A stretch of DNA of 55,271 nt. It comes from Bacillus_CJ salitolerans (GTDB taxonomy: Bacteria > Bacillota > Bacilli > Bacillales > SA4). Below are positions 8,252-18,360 of this stretch, piece after piece. The position numbers and the translations under genes were made by a program. Every line of letters begins with the position of its first letter. Position 1 is the first letter of the stretch. The DNA is taken from assembly GCF_042680805.1 (NCBI RefSeq), contig NZ_JBHUEM010000057.1, forward strand, positions 1-55,271, read 5' to 3'. Below the pieces are notes generated by a model. The model ran no database searches, was not told the origin of the DNA, and was given only the letters and a program-made list of their open reading frames with translations.

Positions 8252-8884
8252 TCAAACCAGTCCATGACGAATTGCATAGATTGCTAGTTGGGTTCGGTCC
8301 CTTAATTCCAATTTATCTAATATGTGACTTGTTTGATTCTTGACCGTGCCTACTGACAAGCCTAGTCGGTCCGCTATTTCCTTATTGTTCAGTCCCTCTC
8401 CAATACATCTTAATATCGCTCTTTCCCTTGGCGTTAACGAAGGATCAACGGATTCCTCCCCTTGATTTTGAAGTAAAACAGGCATGACCTTTGCCGCAAC
8501 CTGGTCCTCCAATGAGAGTCCTCCACTTAGTGCACTTTTAATTGATCGTATCAATGACTCCGTATCCCCATTTTTCAGCATATAACCACTAACACCTAAT
8601 TTTAGGGCGTCCATCACATATTCATTATGATCAAATGTTGTTAACATCAGAATTTTCATGTTAGGAAAACGAGAGCGTATTACCTTCGCCGCTTCTATTC
8701 CATCCATTTCAGGCATCCGTATATCTAAAACAGCCACATCAAACAGTTGTTTTTCACATAATCCGACCGCTTCCTTACCATTACCAGCTTCTCCAGTTAC
8801 TTCAATTTCTCGATCAGTTTCAATCATTGCCTTTAACCCTTGGCGCACCATAACTTGATCTTCCGCTAATAACACCTTAATCAC
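8252..8884 (-). CDS. lnrK: NarL/LuxR-type response regulator
   Basis: A 210-residue regulator: receiver domain at residues 1-120 with the acidic pair (AEDQ), phospho-acceptor Asp in VAVLDIRMPEMDG, conserved Thr in MLTTFD and Lys in MLKNGD. A LuxR-type helix-turn-helix follows (LTPRERAILRCIGEGLNNKEIA). The GTG start lies one base after the kinase stop, so the two genes are coupled. The order kinase, regulator, ATPase, permease, permease is that of lnrJKLMN. In B. subtilis LnrK, phosphorylated by LnrJ, activates lnrLMN when polyenes perturb the membrane. Confidence 0.85.
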   Translation of the reverse strand: MIKVLLAEDQVMVRQGLKAMIETDREIEVTGEAGNGKEAVGLCEKQLFDVAVLDIRMPEMDGIEAAKVIRSRFPNMKILMLTTFDHNEYVMDALKLGVSGYMLKNGDTESLIRSIKSALSGGLSLEDQVAAKVMPVLLQNQGEESVDPSLTPRERAILRCIGEGLNNKEIADRLGLSVGTVKNQTSHILDKLELRDRTQLAIYAIRHGLV

Positions 8885-8885
8885 A

Positions 8886-10016
8886 CTACCCGCTCCGTTC
8901 TATTAATCGTATCATGCCTCTTACTACAAATTGGCGCTCATTATAATTGACCTCTAATGAACCGCCCACTTTTTCTAATCGCTCTCGCATTGCCATCAGT
9001 CCATATCCCTCTTGAAAAAAGGTAGTAGGTTTCGTTAGATTAATGACTTCAAAACGAAAAATACTCCCTCCAGGCGATTCAAATATAACTTGAGCCTCTC
9101 TTGTTGAGCTATGCTTCATTATATTAGTCAATGCCTCTTGAACAGCGCGATAAATCGCAAAGGACTGCTCCCCTGTTAATGGTGTAGCAAACGCTCCGTG
9201 CTGAACAGAAAAACTAACTTTCATAAAGCTTTCCATTTCTAATTTGCGAATTAATCGTATGACACCTTGTAGTCCGCCTACTTCTCTTTGCTTAAAAGAC
9301 CTTACCGCTCTTCTTGTTTCCTCTAGGCTTTGTTCAGCTAAGTCTTTAAGATTTTTGATCTTTTCTTTGTCCTGTTCAGCTGCAGTTAAGCGGAAAGCTT
9401 CGAATTGCATAATTAAAGCTGTAAGTTTATGACCTACAGAGTCATGTATTTCATGACCAATTAGACTCCGCTCATCCTGTCTAGCCTGCTCTTCCTCTAG
9501 TATAAGAAGCCGTTTCATCCTCCTGTATTCTAGAAGTAAGGCATCATTCTTCTTTTTCATCTCTGCTTCTCGCATATGTAATGATTGATAATGAAACAAT
9601 GCGAGCACAACTAAAAGGTATAAAAGTCCACACCAAGCTAATTCTAAACCAGTGAGAGACGACTCCATCCCGATCCACATAGCACTCCCTAGTTGAATGA
9701 CAAGCACAACCAGACTTTTCAATCGGGAAAGGTAAAAAAAGGCTTCAGCAACTATTAATAGTTGCACGAGTATTACATAGGGATTCAATACACTGTCTAT
9801 TGGATAAAAAATGATTATAGTGGTCAGCGCTTGCACACAAAAAAAGGCGGTTTGCAATAACGGTTTTTTTGTAAAAAGTGGAAGAATAAACAGCACGATA
9901 AAAAATAGGCATATACTCACTAATCGTATTTCGTTTAAACCAGGTTGTATATCTATTAAAGCTAATAGCCAGACAATACAATGAATAGCAAGCCAAATTA
10001 AATACGTTTTCTTCAT
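8886..10016 (-). CDS. lnrJ: Sensor histidine kinase, linearmycin sensing
   Basis: A 376-residue kinase of the NarX/DesK-like (HisKA_3) class. About five closely spaced N-terminal helices (residues 5-150) have almost no outside loops, as in membrane-perturbation sensors. A short coiled coil leads to the phospho-acceptor motif IGHEIHDSVGHKLTAL, then an HATPase domain with RAVQEALTNIMKHS and YGLMAMRERL. I place the start at the ATG at 10016, behind GGAGGAG, rather than upstream, because the extra residues look untranslated. It forms a pair with the adjacent regulator. LnrJ assignment rests on architecture plus locus order. Confidence 0.83.
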   Translation of the reverse strand: MKKTYLIWLAIHCIVWLLALIDIQPGLNEIRLVSICLFFIVLFILPLFTKKPLLQTAFFCVQALTTIIIFYPIDSVLNPYVILVQLLIVAEAFFYLSRLKSLVVLVIQLGSAMWIGMESSLTGLELAWCGLLYLLVVLALFHYQSLHMREAEMKKKNDALLLEYRRMKRLLILEEEQARQDERSLIGHEIHDSVGHKLTALIMQFEAFRLTAAEQDKEKIKNLKDLAEQSLEETRRAVRSFKQREVGGLQGVIRLIRKLEMESFMKVSFSVQHGAFATPLTGEQSFAIYRAVQEALTNIMKHSSTREAQVIFESPGGSIFRFEVINLTKPTTFFQEGYGLMAMRERLEKVGGSLEVNYNERQFVVRGMIRLIERSG

Positions 10017-10268
10017 AATGACAAGCTCCTCCAACCAAATCTCGAAAAGTATCATTTTCCCAAATTATACTATGATTCATTAAGCATCGCATCTTGTTCA
10101 TCAATTAGTAATCAAGGACGTTGGTATTCTACAAAACTTATGGAAGATTGAGAGGGGTTCTCTAGGACATTTCGATGCGCTTTGACTAGTGAAATGACGA
10201 TTAGCAGGATCCTAATAAGCTTTAATTGTGAACTCCCTTTTGTACATTGAGGGTTTTTCTACAAGCTA

Positions 10269-10290
10269 AAAACCCTTGCTTTGCAAGGGC
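10269..10290 (-). terminator. Terminator after the extra sugar-binding lipoprotein gene
   Basis: CCCTTGC and GCAAGGG pair around TTT, followed on the minus strand by five T. It closes the sensor operon that ends at 10318. The rest of 10017-10317 shows only a TATAAT-like box (10064-10069, minus strand) that could serve lnrJ, without a good -35. Confidence 0.75.
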
Positions 10291-10317
10291 TATGTCGATA
10301 TCCATCCAATTGAAAAC

Positions 10318-11397
10318 CTATTCCTTTAGTTGACCCTGATAAACATCCTCCCATGAATGAAATCCATCCTTTATAATGGTTTCATCTAGATTGGTTTGAT
10401 CAACGGCAATAGGGGAGAGTAGGACTGAAGGCACTTGAATTTTACCGTTGTTAACAAAGCGATCCGCCCCTACGTCTTCTCCTTTGGCCATTTTCACTGC
10501 AAGTTTGGCTGCTGTTTCAGCTAATAGATTAATAGGCTTATAGACGGTCATTGTTTGTGTACCTTTTACTATTCTTTGAACAGCTGCAAGCTCTGCGTCC
10601 TGCCCCGCTACTGGAAGAATACCCGATAGACCACTTTCTGAAAGTGCTATGATGGCACTCTCAGCTGTGGCATCATTGGCTGCAATGACTGCATCAATTT
10701 TGTAATGATTTGCCTGCAACGAATTTTTCATATTCTCATAAGCATTCATCGGAAGCCAATTTTTTGTCCATTGGTCATACACAACGGTAATGTCCCCTTT
10801 TGCAATTAGTGGTTGAAGAACATTATAGACTCCTTTTCTAAATAGATGAGCATTGTTATCCGTATCAGCACCCCCAATATAAACATATCTTCCTTTCGGA
10901 ACGAATTGAGTAATCGCCTTTGCTTGAAGCTCACCAACCTGTTCATTATCAAACGATACATACAGATCAAGGTCGGCATTTTTTATAAGTCGGTCATAGG
11001 AAATTACTTTAATACCCTCTAAATGTGCTTTATGAACAATAGCAGCTGTAGCCTCTGCATTATGAGGGACTACTACTAATACATCTACACCTTCGTTAAT
11101 TAAAGTTTCAGCCTGTATGATTTGCATGGCATCGTTTCCATTAGCGGCCATCACTCTCACCTCTGCCCCCAATCTCTCTACTGCAGCCTTGAACAAATCA
11201 CGATCCCTAATCCACCGCTCCTCTTCCAAAGTGTCCATGGAAAAACCAATGACTATTTTTGAATCTGATGTTGAGTTACTTTGTAAGGGTGTATTTTTAT
11301 GAACAACTGCCTGATTAGGTTGTTCACATGCAGTTACGTATACCATTAATAAAATGAGAAAGAAAGATAGATTTAAATCAGTCATATATTTAGACAC
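10318..11397 (-). CDS. Sugar-binding lipoprotein (XylF-like)
   Basis: A 359-residue periplasmic-binding-protein-type lipoprotein. The signal peptide ends in the lipobox VTAC (Cys about residue 24). The mature part has the xylose/ribose-type fold: IVIGFSMDTLEEERW, then VVVPHNAEATA, ISYDRL and IAANDATAESA. It ends an operon with the YesN-type regulator (30-base gap) and starts with GTG after AAGGAGG. It resembles the chvE product of this window (shared motifs RWI/V, ISYDRLI, VSFD/VTFD and GQDAE). It may be a second receptor feeding the same transporter, or a soluble part of the sensor. Confidence 0.82.
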   Translation of the reverse strand: MSKYMTDLNLSFFLILLMVYVTACEQPNQAVVHKNTPLQSNSTSDSKIVIGFSMDTLEEERWIRDRDLFKAAVERLGAEVRVMAANGNDAMQIIQAETLINEGVDVLVVVPHNAEATAAIVHKAHLEGIKVISYDRLIKNADLDLYVSFDNEQVGELQAKAITQFVPKGRYVYIGGADTDNNAHLFRKGVYNVLQPLIAKGDITVVYDQWTKNWLPMNAYENMKNSLQANHYKIDAVIAANDATAESAIIALSESGLSGILPVAGQDAELAAVQRIVKGTQTMTVYKPINLLAETAAKLAVKMAKGEDVGADRFVNNGKIQVPSVLLSPIAVDQTNLDETIIKDGFHSWEDVYQGQLKE

Positions 11398-11427
11398 TCC
11401 CCTCCTCCTTTCTTGTTCATTCTTGTT

Positions 11428-12954
11428 CTACTTTCCAATAAGAGATTTCCGATATTCCTTCGGTGAAAATGAGTTAACCTTTTTGAATACTTTGCTAAAG
11501 TAGTTAGGGTCGTGGTAGCCTACTTCAAAGGTAATTTCCTTTATACTTTTTCTAGGATCAGAAAGCAGCTTCTTCGCCTTTTCCATCCTACATTCTGTAA
11601 GGAAATCAATATAATTGATTCCTAATTTTTCTTTGAACATTTTACTAATATAAATCGGACTTAATCCAACACGTTTCGCTAGCGTATCTAATGAAATATC
11701 GTGCTGCGAATGCTCGATAATGTATTGTTTAAGCTGATGAATGGTATCGGCTTCTAGTTTACTAAAATGTTCTTCGTATGATTTGATCATTCTATCTAGA
11801 AGCTGATCAGTTGCAGGTTGAAGCTGACGGTAATCGGAGATTTGGTACGTGTACATGGGAGTCTGTGTTTCAATCCCCATTTCCATGAATACACGGGAAA
11901 TCAGCCATAGCACTTCTAATAACCGCTGCTGGGTATATAAAATATTCCCGTTTTCATTTTCAAAAAATTGGGTGATATTCATGAGGTGAACTCGTATTTG
12001 TTCCCATTCTCCCCGCCTAATCAAGTCAGAGAATTCCTTTTCTCTATGCTTCTTAAGTGGATCTTGATTTCTAGTATGTGGGGTAACGTCATCTGAATAA
12101 AAGTGGAATTTTGCTGGTATGCCCGTATCCATGCTGGACATCAAGGCATGATGATACGATTGACGAATTCCTTCCCATGAAGTGCATTCACTTCCTATTC
12201 CAATAAACCACTCTTCTCCAAAGTCTACTTTTGCTAGAGAAAGGATTTCTCGTGCTAGCCTCATTGCTTGAGAACGAAAGGACTGTGTTGTATCTCTGAA
12301 CACAACTATAGGAAGTTGACAGTTATATAAAGGACCTACCCAGCCCGATTTTGAGGCTCGAACCTTTTCTTTAATCGAGGAATGATATACCTTTTCCGAC
12401 CCAGGTAGTACAACGAGCATGATAAACATTTCATTGCTATAAGGAATCTCTAGCATCTCAATTAACATATCAACATGCACTTCATGAACATGATCATACA
12501 ATAATTGGGTGACCACATCTGTTTCTATCACAGCAAGAGTTTTTTGTAACCGTAGCTTCTCTTTTTCAAAAAACTGCTTCTCTTCTTCAATCTTGTTAAG
12601 AATTCTCCCAACTGTCACTACGATATCACTTGGTTTACTTGGCTTTAATATGTAATCTTTCACCCCGAGCTTAATTGCATGGCGCATATACTCAAAAGAG
12701 TCAAACGCTGTAACCATAATAAAATGAGTTGAAGGATGCCGAGCACTTATCCGTTCTACCGCTTCAAGGCCATTCATACCTGGCATTTTTATATCCATTA
12801 ACACTAATTCAGGTTGGAACTCGTTTGCGATTTCTACTGCCATTTGCCCATTTGAAGCTTGTTGAATGATTACAGTGGAAAAACTTCGCTCTAGTATCGC
12901 CTGCATACCTTCTCTTTCAATCTGTTCATCATCAACTAGCAGGAGCTTGATCAT
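11428..12954 (-). CDS. YesN-type AraC-family response regulator
   Basis: This 508-residue regulator has a receiver domain (residues 1-120; VDDEQIE, LVLMDIKMPGMNG, VTAFDS, ILKPSKPSD). A long middle domain follows, then a C-terminal AraC/XylS DNA-binding domain (about 405-508: LDTLAKRVGLSPIYISKMFKEK and VGYHDPNYFSKVFKK). It overlaps the kinase gene by four bases (ATGA). In clostridial relatives a YesN-type regulator, with a LytS/YesM-type kinase and the XylFII binding protein, switches on xylose transport genes. The chvE-mmsAB operon directly upstream is the likely target here. Confidence 0.87.
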   Translation of the reverse strand: MIKLLLVDDEQIEREGMQAILERSFSTVIIQQASNGQMAVEIANEFQPELVLMDIKMPGMNGLEAVERISARHPSTHFIMVTAFDSFEYMRHAIKLGVKDYILKPSKPSDIVVTVGRILNKIEEEKQFFEKEKLRLQKTLAVIETDVVTQLLYDHVHEVHVDMLIEMLEIPYSNEMFIMLVVLPGSEKVYHSSIKEKVRASKSGWVGPLYNCQLPIVVFRDTTQSFRSQAMRLAREILSLAKVDFGEEWFIGIGSECTSWEGIRQSYHHALMSSMDTGIPAKFHFYSDDVTPHTRNQDPLKKHREKEFSDLIRRGEWEQIRVHLMNITQFFENENGNILYTQQRLLEVLWLISRVFMEMGIETQTPMYTYQISDYRQLQPATDQLLDRMIKSYEEHFSKLEADTIHQLKQYIIEHSQHDISLDTLAKRVGLSPIYISKMFKEKLGINYIDFLTECRMEKAKKLLSDPRKSIKEITFEVGYHDPNYFSKVFKKVNSFSPKEYRKSLIGK

Positions 12955-14393
12955 CCTTGTTCACCCCTTTTTTTGATAAGATTAAGAACAACCTTCGTAC
13001 CAAGTCCCTCTTCACTTTCAATCTGAATAACATCCGCATTTCCATAAAACATCCGCAAGCGTTTCACCACATTTGAAAAACCGATCCCTGTTGAATGACT
13101 CTCTGATTGAATAGTATGTTCATTTAAAATATGCGTGATCTTCTCCTCCGGCATCCCCAATCCATCGTCCTCTAGTTCAACAACGACTTTCTCTCCTGCA
13201 TCCTTTACACGTACCCAGATGGTACCTCCTTCTATTTTTGGCTCTACTGCATGAATCACGGCATTCTCAATAATGGGCTGCAGGGTAAATGACGGAATCT
13301 GAACGGACAGACCCGAATCATCGATTTCCATCTGAAATTGCAAGCGGTCTGTAAACCTAGCCTTCTGTATATCCATGTATTGCTGTAAGACGGTGACTTC
13401 CTCGAGAAGGGTTACCGACCTGTTTACCTGCTTTAAGTTATATCTAAAAATACCTGCTACACTAACAAGAAGGTTGCTTGTCTCCTCTGCTCCTTCTAAG
13501 TAAGCCTTCTTTGATAAAGTATTGAGTGTATTAAACAAAAAGTGCGGATTGATTTGACTTTGTAAGCTGCGAAACTGACTTTCTTGTAGGAGAAGTTTAC
13601 TTCTTTGCAGTTCTCTTTCTAATTGTGCCTTCTGCTTAATTTTTATAATAAGATCATTAATATCAATACGCATTCGGTCGAAAGTTCTTGCTAAAAAAGC
13701 GATTTCGTCATTTGTTTCAACCTTTATTGGTAAATCGAACCTCCCTTTTGATAGCTCACTCGCAGCTTTTGTTAATTTTCCAACTGGTCTAGTAATAGAT
13801 AGTGAGAACCAATAGGTAACCACTAGTAAGATGAGACCAATAAGAAGAATGACCCATATCCCTAGTTTTATAACCTCCGTAGATTGCTTAATAATATTTC
13901 GATAAAAACGGTTATATGTTTTTAACTCTTTGTCTAGTAAAGTTAAAGTCATTTCAGATATATAGGTTGATATGCTTGTAGCATGTGAAAACTCTCTTTT
14001 AGATGACTCCGCATCATTCTCAATTTGGAAAAGAACAATACGATCTGTTGTTTCAATGAAGCTATCAATCAAGTGAATATAATTGGTTAACGTAAATTGA
14101 TTTTCGATATTTTGTAAAGAAGCTACTTCTTTTTTGGCAGTCTGAATTCTATCTATACTATTATTTAATAGGGTTAATTTCACATTTGAAGGATCAAGTA
14201 AATAATTATTTAAATCAGTAATAGTTTGTTGACTTGCACTTGTGACCTCATTCATCATTAAGTAACGTTTTAGAATATCGTTATATTGCTTTTGGGTTTT
14301 ATAGTTATAGAAGGTTAAGGCAATCCAAATGACGGTCAAGCACACTAATACAACAGTGGTTAAAGTTAAGATCTTTCGCTGAATGCTATTCAT
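12951..14393 (-). CDS. YesM/LytS-type sensor histidine kinase
   Basis: A 480-residue kinase: helix at about 10-30, an extracytoplasmic helical sensor region to about 172, a second helix (175-197), HAMP to about 250, and the His_kinase domain with SQINPHFLFNTLNTLS (phospho-acceptor His near 283). An HATPase domain carries the N box PIIENAVIHAVEP and G boxes DDGLGM and GIGFSNVVKRL. It is coupled on both sides by 4-base overlaps, to the anchored binding protein before it and the YesN-type regulator after it. The outside region is small and helical, so the ligand is probably read through the partner binding protein. Confidence 0.87.
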   Translation of the reverse strand: MNSIQRKILTLTTVVLVCLTVIWIALTFYNYKTQKQYNDILKRYLMMNEVTSASQQTITDLNNYLLDPSNVKLTLLNNSIDRIQTAKKEVASLQNIENQFTLTNYIHLIDSFIETTDRIVLFQIENDAESSKREFSHATSISTYISEMTLTLLDKELKTYNRFYRNIIKQSTEVIKLGIWVILLIGLILLVVTYWFSLSITRPVGKLTKAASELSKGRFDLPIKVETNDEIAFLARTFDRMRIDINDLIIKIKQKAQLERELQRSKLLLQESQFRSLQSQINPHFLFNTLNTLSKKAYLEGAEETSNLLVSVAGIFRYNLKQVNRSVTLLEEVTVLQQYMDIQKARFTDRLQFQMEIDDSGLSVQIPSFTLQPIIENAVIHAVEPKIEGGTIWVRVKDAGEKVVVELEDDGLGMPEEKITHILNEHTIQSESHSTGIGFSNVVKRLRMFYGNADVIQIESEEGLGTKVVLNLIKKRGEQG

Positions 14394-15367
14394 GGTAGAT
14401 CCTTCGCTTTCAAGACGTTGATTTCTGTAAAATAACCATCTATATTAAGTGGCACGGTTTCACCTTTCAACCATTCTAGTAGCTTTTCTACACTAATTTC
14501 ACCCATTTTTTCTGGCTCTTGTTCGATGATGGCATCAATTTTACCTTGAGTTAATAGAGAGAGTGTTTCAGGTCCATCATCAAAAGAATAGATAAATAGT
14601 GGGTCAACTTGAAAACGCCTACTTATTTCTTGAACCATTGGACCTGCCACTTTAGCATTTACAGCAATAAACGCCTGTGCATTTGGTACACGATTTAATA
14701 CATCTTGTGTCGTGGTAATAATATGCTCCCTCGTATTAGGGGTTTCTGCATGTACGATTGTAACATCCGGATAATTCTTAAGAGTTTCTTGTATTCCTCT
14801 CAGTCTCTCAACCTGATAGTATTCTTGCAGATTGTCATATAAAAGTACGAGTTCCCCAGAGGGTCCCATGTCCCTGATTAGCTGTTTTGCTATGAGTTTA
14901 CCAGCTATGTACTGGTCTGAACCAACATATGTCTTACGGAGACTTTCTGTCATAGGGACGTCATTAGCCACTGTAATAATCGGAACACCATAGAAACCTG
15001 CTTTTATTTTTGTCATGTCGATGAACTCTTCTGTATCTAGCCCTTGCACAATTATACCGTCCACCTTTGAATGAATTGCGATATCGATCTTCTTTAAGAA
15101 GTCCTCTTCATTATTTCCGTAGCTTCCCCACACTTCTAGACTCACACCGTTTTCCTTTGCTTGTAATTTAGCCCCGTTTGCCACCTTGTCCCAAAAAGGC
15201 GTTTCTAAATCTTGAGTAATAAGGACAATTCTCATTTTTGATTCTCCTATATTAACTTCTTGCGGCATCTCCCAATCGGAGTTAATGACGTTCTTGGCTG
15301 TTATAAACGTAAGGTAACATAGGGTAATTAATACACTACAAAGTGAGAATATTACAATCTTTCGCAA
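14390..15367 (-). CDS. Membrane-anchored sugar-binding sensor protein (XylFII-like)
   Basis: A 325-residue periplasmic binding protein with an uncleaved-looking N-terminal helix (residues 3-24) and no lipobox. It has a Peripla_BP_4 fold: MRIVLITQDLETPFWDKVA, VDGIIVQGLD, VPIITVANDVP and TYVGSDQYIAGKLIA. The TTG start is preceded by AAAGGAG. It overlaps the histidine kinase gene by four bases. This gene order (anchored binding protein, LytS/YesM kinase, YesN regulator) is that of the xylose-sensing XylFII-LytS-YesN system, where the binding protein docks on the kinase. The sugar here is inferred as a pentose or related monosaccharide and is not proven. Confidence 0.82.
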   Translation of the reverse strand: MRKIVIFSLCSVLITLCYLTFITAKNVINSDWEMPQEVNIGESKMRIVLITQDLETPFWDKVANGAKLQAKENGVSLEVWGSYGNNEEDFLKKIDIAIHSKVDGIIVQGLDTEEFIDMTKIKAGFYGVPIITVANDVPMTESLRKTYVGSDQYIAGKLIAKQLIRDMGPSGELVLLYDNLQEYYQVERLRGIQETLKNYPDVTIVHAETPNTREHIITTTQDVLNRVPNAQAFIAVNAKVAGPMVQEISRRFQVDPLFIYSFDDGPETLSLLTQGKIDAIIEQEPEKMGEISVEKLLEWLKGETVPLNIDGYFTEINVLKAKDLP

Positions 15368-15557
15368 TCGTGATGTCTCCTTTTTCTATACAATCTATGC
15401 TTATCTTATCATGAAATAAGTAACATTTATTAAATATTCAAAAAACAAAAGATCATGCGTAGTAGAAAAAGGGCGAGTGGATTTGAGGATATGGCCATAG
15501 GGAAATGGGAGAGAATACTTTCCCCCACTTACCATGAATGGGGTTTATTTTTATTAG

Positions 15558-16730
15558 TTATCTCTTTTTTCTAGTCATAACATCAAATATTACCGCACCC
15601 GCTAGTACGCCACCTCGTATCATATATTGATAGGAGATTCCTACTCCTAAAAGATTCATTCCACTTGTAAGAGAAGCCATAACGATGGCCCCAATGATGG
15701 CTCCGGTTACTTTTCCAACTCCTCCAGCAGAAGAAACTCCACCTACATAAGCTGCTGCAATGGCATCAAGCTCAAATAATGTACCTGCTGTAGTCGTAGC
15801 AGATTGTAAGCGTGCCGTAAATAATATACCTGATAGGGCGGCTAGCATTCCCATTGATCCAAAGACAATATACGTAATCCTTTTTACATTAATCCCCGTA
15901 AGATGTGCTGCCTCTGGATTACTTCCTACTGCATATATGTGTCTACCAAGTACGGTCTTTGTTGATAGGAAATGATAAATGAGAACAACTGCTAACATGA
16001 TAATGACAGTCCATGAAAATCCATTGTATCCTGCAAGAATCCATGTAATATAAGCAATGATGGCAGATACAATCACTAATTTTATCGTAAAAATCCCTTT
16101 TGAAACGACATCAAAGTTGTACTTCTTTTTATTTTTACGAGTAGAAAGTTCACTCATAATATAGAACACAATACTTACAGCACCAACAATTAATGACAAT
16201 ACATGAAGCCCACCTACTTCATATAATGAAGGAATATACCCGTTCCCGAGGGCATTAAAGTTGTCATTTTGAATAATAATGGTCCCCGTCTTTTCTGTTA
16301 CCTGCAATAGAGCACCACGGAAAATCAACATACCCGCTAATGTTGCAACGAATGATGGTATCCCAATTTGAGCAACTAATACACCATTCAGAAGTCCAAC
16401 AAATATACCAAATAGTAGAATTATTGGTATTGTGACAATAATCGGCATCCCTGCTTGCGTAAGAAGAATCGCGGCAATGGCTCCAAGAAAACCTGCCGCA
16501 TAACCAACCGATAAATCGATATGCCTAATCACTATGACTAGCGTCATACCTACTGCCAAAACCGCAATATATCCAGCTGAATCTAGTAAATTACTAATAT
16601 TTCGAGATGACATGAATAGTCCGTCTGTCATGATGGAGAAAGATAGAATAATGACGATTAAAGCGATATACATCCCATAGTCGCGTATATTTTCATTAAT
16701 TAATGTTTTAGCTTCACCAAGTAAATTCAT
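15558..16730 (-). CDS. mmsB: Monosaccharide ABC transporter permease
   Basis: A 390-residue membrane protein of the XylH/GguB (BPD_transp_2) family with about ten helices. Family marks include LAVGMTLVIVIRHIDLSVG and AVGSNPEAAHLTGINVKR, and the C-terminal GGVSSAGGVGKVTGAIIGA. The region VMASLTSGMNLLGVG is also typical of the multiple-monosaccharide permease. The ATG has AGGAGG and lies 12 bases after the ATPase gene. It forms the membrane channel that receives sugar from the ChvE-like protein. About 190 bases without a gene separate it from the sensor operon. Confidence 0.88.
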   Translation of the reverse strand: MNLLGEAKTLINENIRDYGMYIALIVIILSFSIMTDGLFMSSRNISNLLDSAGYIAVLAVGMTLVIVIRHIDLSVGYAAGFLGAIAAILLTQAGMPIIVTIPIILLFGIFVGLLNGVLVAQIGIPSFVATLAGMLIFRGALLQVTEKTGTIIIQNDNFNALGNGYIPSLYEVGGLHVLSLIVGAVSIVFYIMSELSTRKNKKKYNFDVVSKGIFTIKLVIVSAIIAYITWILAGYNGFSWTVIIMLAVVLIYHFLSTKTVLGRHIYAVGSNPEAAHLTGINVKRITYIVFGSMGMLAALSGILFTARLQSATTTAGTLFELDAIAAAYVGGVSSAGGVGKVTGAIIGAIVMASLTSGMNLLGVGISYQYMIRGGVLAGAVIFDVMTRKKR

Positions 16731-16742
16731 GGGTTTAACCTC

Positions 16743-18263
16743 CTATTGGGTAGCAAGCTGCATAATTTTTTCTTGATTGGCTTCCTCAATTGACAACTCA
16801 CCTTTTATTTCTCCCTCTGCCATAACATAGACTCTGTCACTCATTCCTAATACCTCCCCTAACTCGGAGGAAATCATAATTATACTCAGCCCTTCATTAA
16901 TTAGTTCATTCATGACTGAATAAATCTCAAACTTAGCCCCAACATCTATACCACGAGTTGGTTCATCTAATATGAGGAGCTTTGGTCCAACAAACAGCCA
17001 TTTTGCTAGTGATACCTTTTGTTGGTTACCACCACTTAGATTGCCTACTTCCTGTTCTATGGAGGATGCTTTTATATAGAGTGAATCCTTATATTCATCT
17101 GCAATTTTGATCTCCTCGTTGTCGTTAATGATTCCTTTCGAAGCGATGCCCGTAAGATTGGCAGACGTAATATTGTTCTTAATGTCTTGTAGCAAGAACA
17201 ATCCATCACCTTTTCGATCCTCCGTAACATATGCAATACCTGCTTTGATTGCATCACTAGTATGTCTAAAAGAAGTGGACATCCCGTTAACCGCTAAATC
17301 ACCTTGTAATCTATAATGTTTCGCGTTTCCAAAAATACTTAAAGCAAGCTCAGTACGTCCTGATCCCATTAGTCCGGCAATTCCAATAATTTCTCCTTTT
17401 TTCACATCAAGACTTACATCCTTGACCACTTCTCTTCCTAATTGAGAGTCGTAAGCTGACCAGTTTCTTAACTCTAGTACCTTTTCACCGAATTCTTTTT
17501 TGGGTCTCTTCGGATAAATATCATTAATTTCCCGTCCTACCATGTTCTTAATAATAATACTTTCGGAAATTTCCCCTTTTGACGCATCCAATGTACAAAT
17601 CGTTTGTCCATCACGAATGACGGTTGCCTTGTCAGCAATAGAAATAACTTCCTTTAACTTGTGAGATATCATAATGCATGTGATTCCTTGTTTTTTTAAC
17701 GACCGTAATAGTTCAAGTAGGTTTTCGCTATCGTCTTCATTTAAGGCTGCGGTTGGTTCATCTAGGATTAATAGCTTTACATCCTTACTTAATGCCTTAG
17801 CAATCTCAACAAGCTGACGCTTTCCAACACCAAGCTCTTTAACAAGAGTTTCTGGATTCACATTAAGCTTTACCTTTTCTAGCATTTTTTTCGCTTCAAT
17901 AATTGTTTTACTCCAATCAATTAATGATCCTCGCTTTACCTCATTACCAGCAAATATATTCTCGTAAACAGTTAAATCAGGAAATAACGCAAGCTCTTGG
18001 TATATAATCGCTATTCCTGCTTTGACACTATCGTTAATTTTATTGAATTGTTGAACTTTACCTTCGAATACTATGTCCCCTTCATAGGAACCATATGGAT
18101 ATACACCACTTAGTACCTTCATTAAGGTAGATTTCCCCGCTCCGTTTTCACCAATTAAACAATGAATCTCACCTTTTTCCACTTTAAAATTCACATTACT
18201 TAACGCTTTAACACCTGTAAATTCCTTTGAGATTTCATTCATTTCTAACATGTAGTGGCTCAT
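16743..18263 (-). CDS. mmsA: Monosaccharide ABC transporter, double ATPase
   Basis: A 506-residue ATPase with two nucleotide-binding halves, as in XylG/RbsA/GguA. The first half has Walker A GENGAGKST, GVGKRQLVEI and LLILDEPTAAL. The second has a degenerate Walker A (GLMGSGRTEL), signature LSGGNQQKVS and LLILDEPTRGID. The asymmetric second P-loop is normal for this family. The start follows AAGGGGTG. It lies between chvE and mmsB, separated from chvE by three hairpins. It powers import of the sugar bound by ChvE. Confidence 0.9.
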   Translation of the reverse strand: MSHYMLEMNEISKEFTGVKALSNVNFKVEKGEIHCLIGENGAGKSTLMKVLSGVYPYGSYEGDIVFEGKVQQFNKINDSVKAGIAIIYQELALFPDLTVYENIFAGNEVKRGSLIDWSKTIIEAKKMLEKVKLNVNPETLVKELGVGKRQLVEIAKALSKDVKLLILDEPTAALNEDDSENLLELLRSLKKQGITCIMISHKLKEVISIADKATVIRDGQTICTLDASKGEISESIIIKNMVGREINDIYPKRPKKEFGEKVLELRNWSAYDSQLGREVVKDVSLDVKKGEIIGIAGLMGSGRTELALSIFGNAKHYRLQGDLAVNGMSTSFRHTSDAIKAGIAYVTEDRKGDGLFLLQDIKNNITSANLTGIASKGIINDNEEIKIADEYKDSLYIKASSIEQEVGNLSGGNQQKVSLAKWLFVGPKLLILDEPTRGIDVGAKFEIYSVMNELINEGLSIIMISSELGEVLGMSDRVYVMAEGEIKGELSIEEANQEKIMQLATQ

Positions 18264-18300
18264 CTTTCACACCCCTTGTATGGCGAGATAATAATTAGAA

Positions 18301-18347
18301 AAACTTTGCTAGCGCCAAGTCTTTAGACGGAGGCGCTAGTTTAGTTT
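18301..18347 (-). terminator. Hairpin with U-run between chvE and mmsA (attenuator-like)
   Basis: GCTAGCGCC (18308-18316) and GGCGCTAG (18332-18339) form a strong stem. Read on the minus strand, the second arm is followed after AAAG by a T-run, so it can act as a partial terminator. Such elements after a binding-protein gene keep that protein in excess over the membrane components. Confidence 0.65.
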
Positions 18348-18360
18348 TTCTTATGCGTTA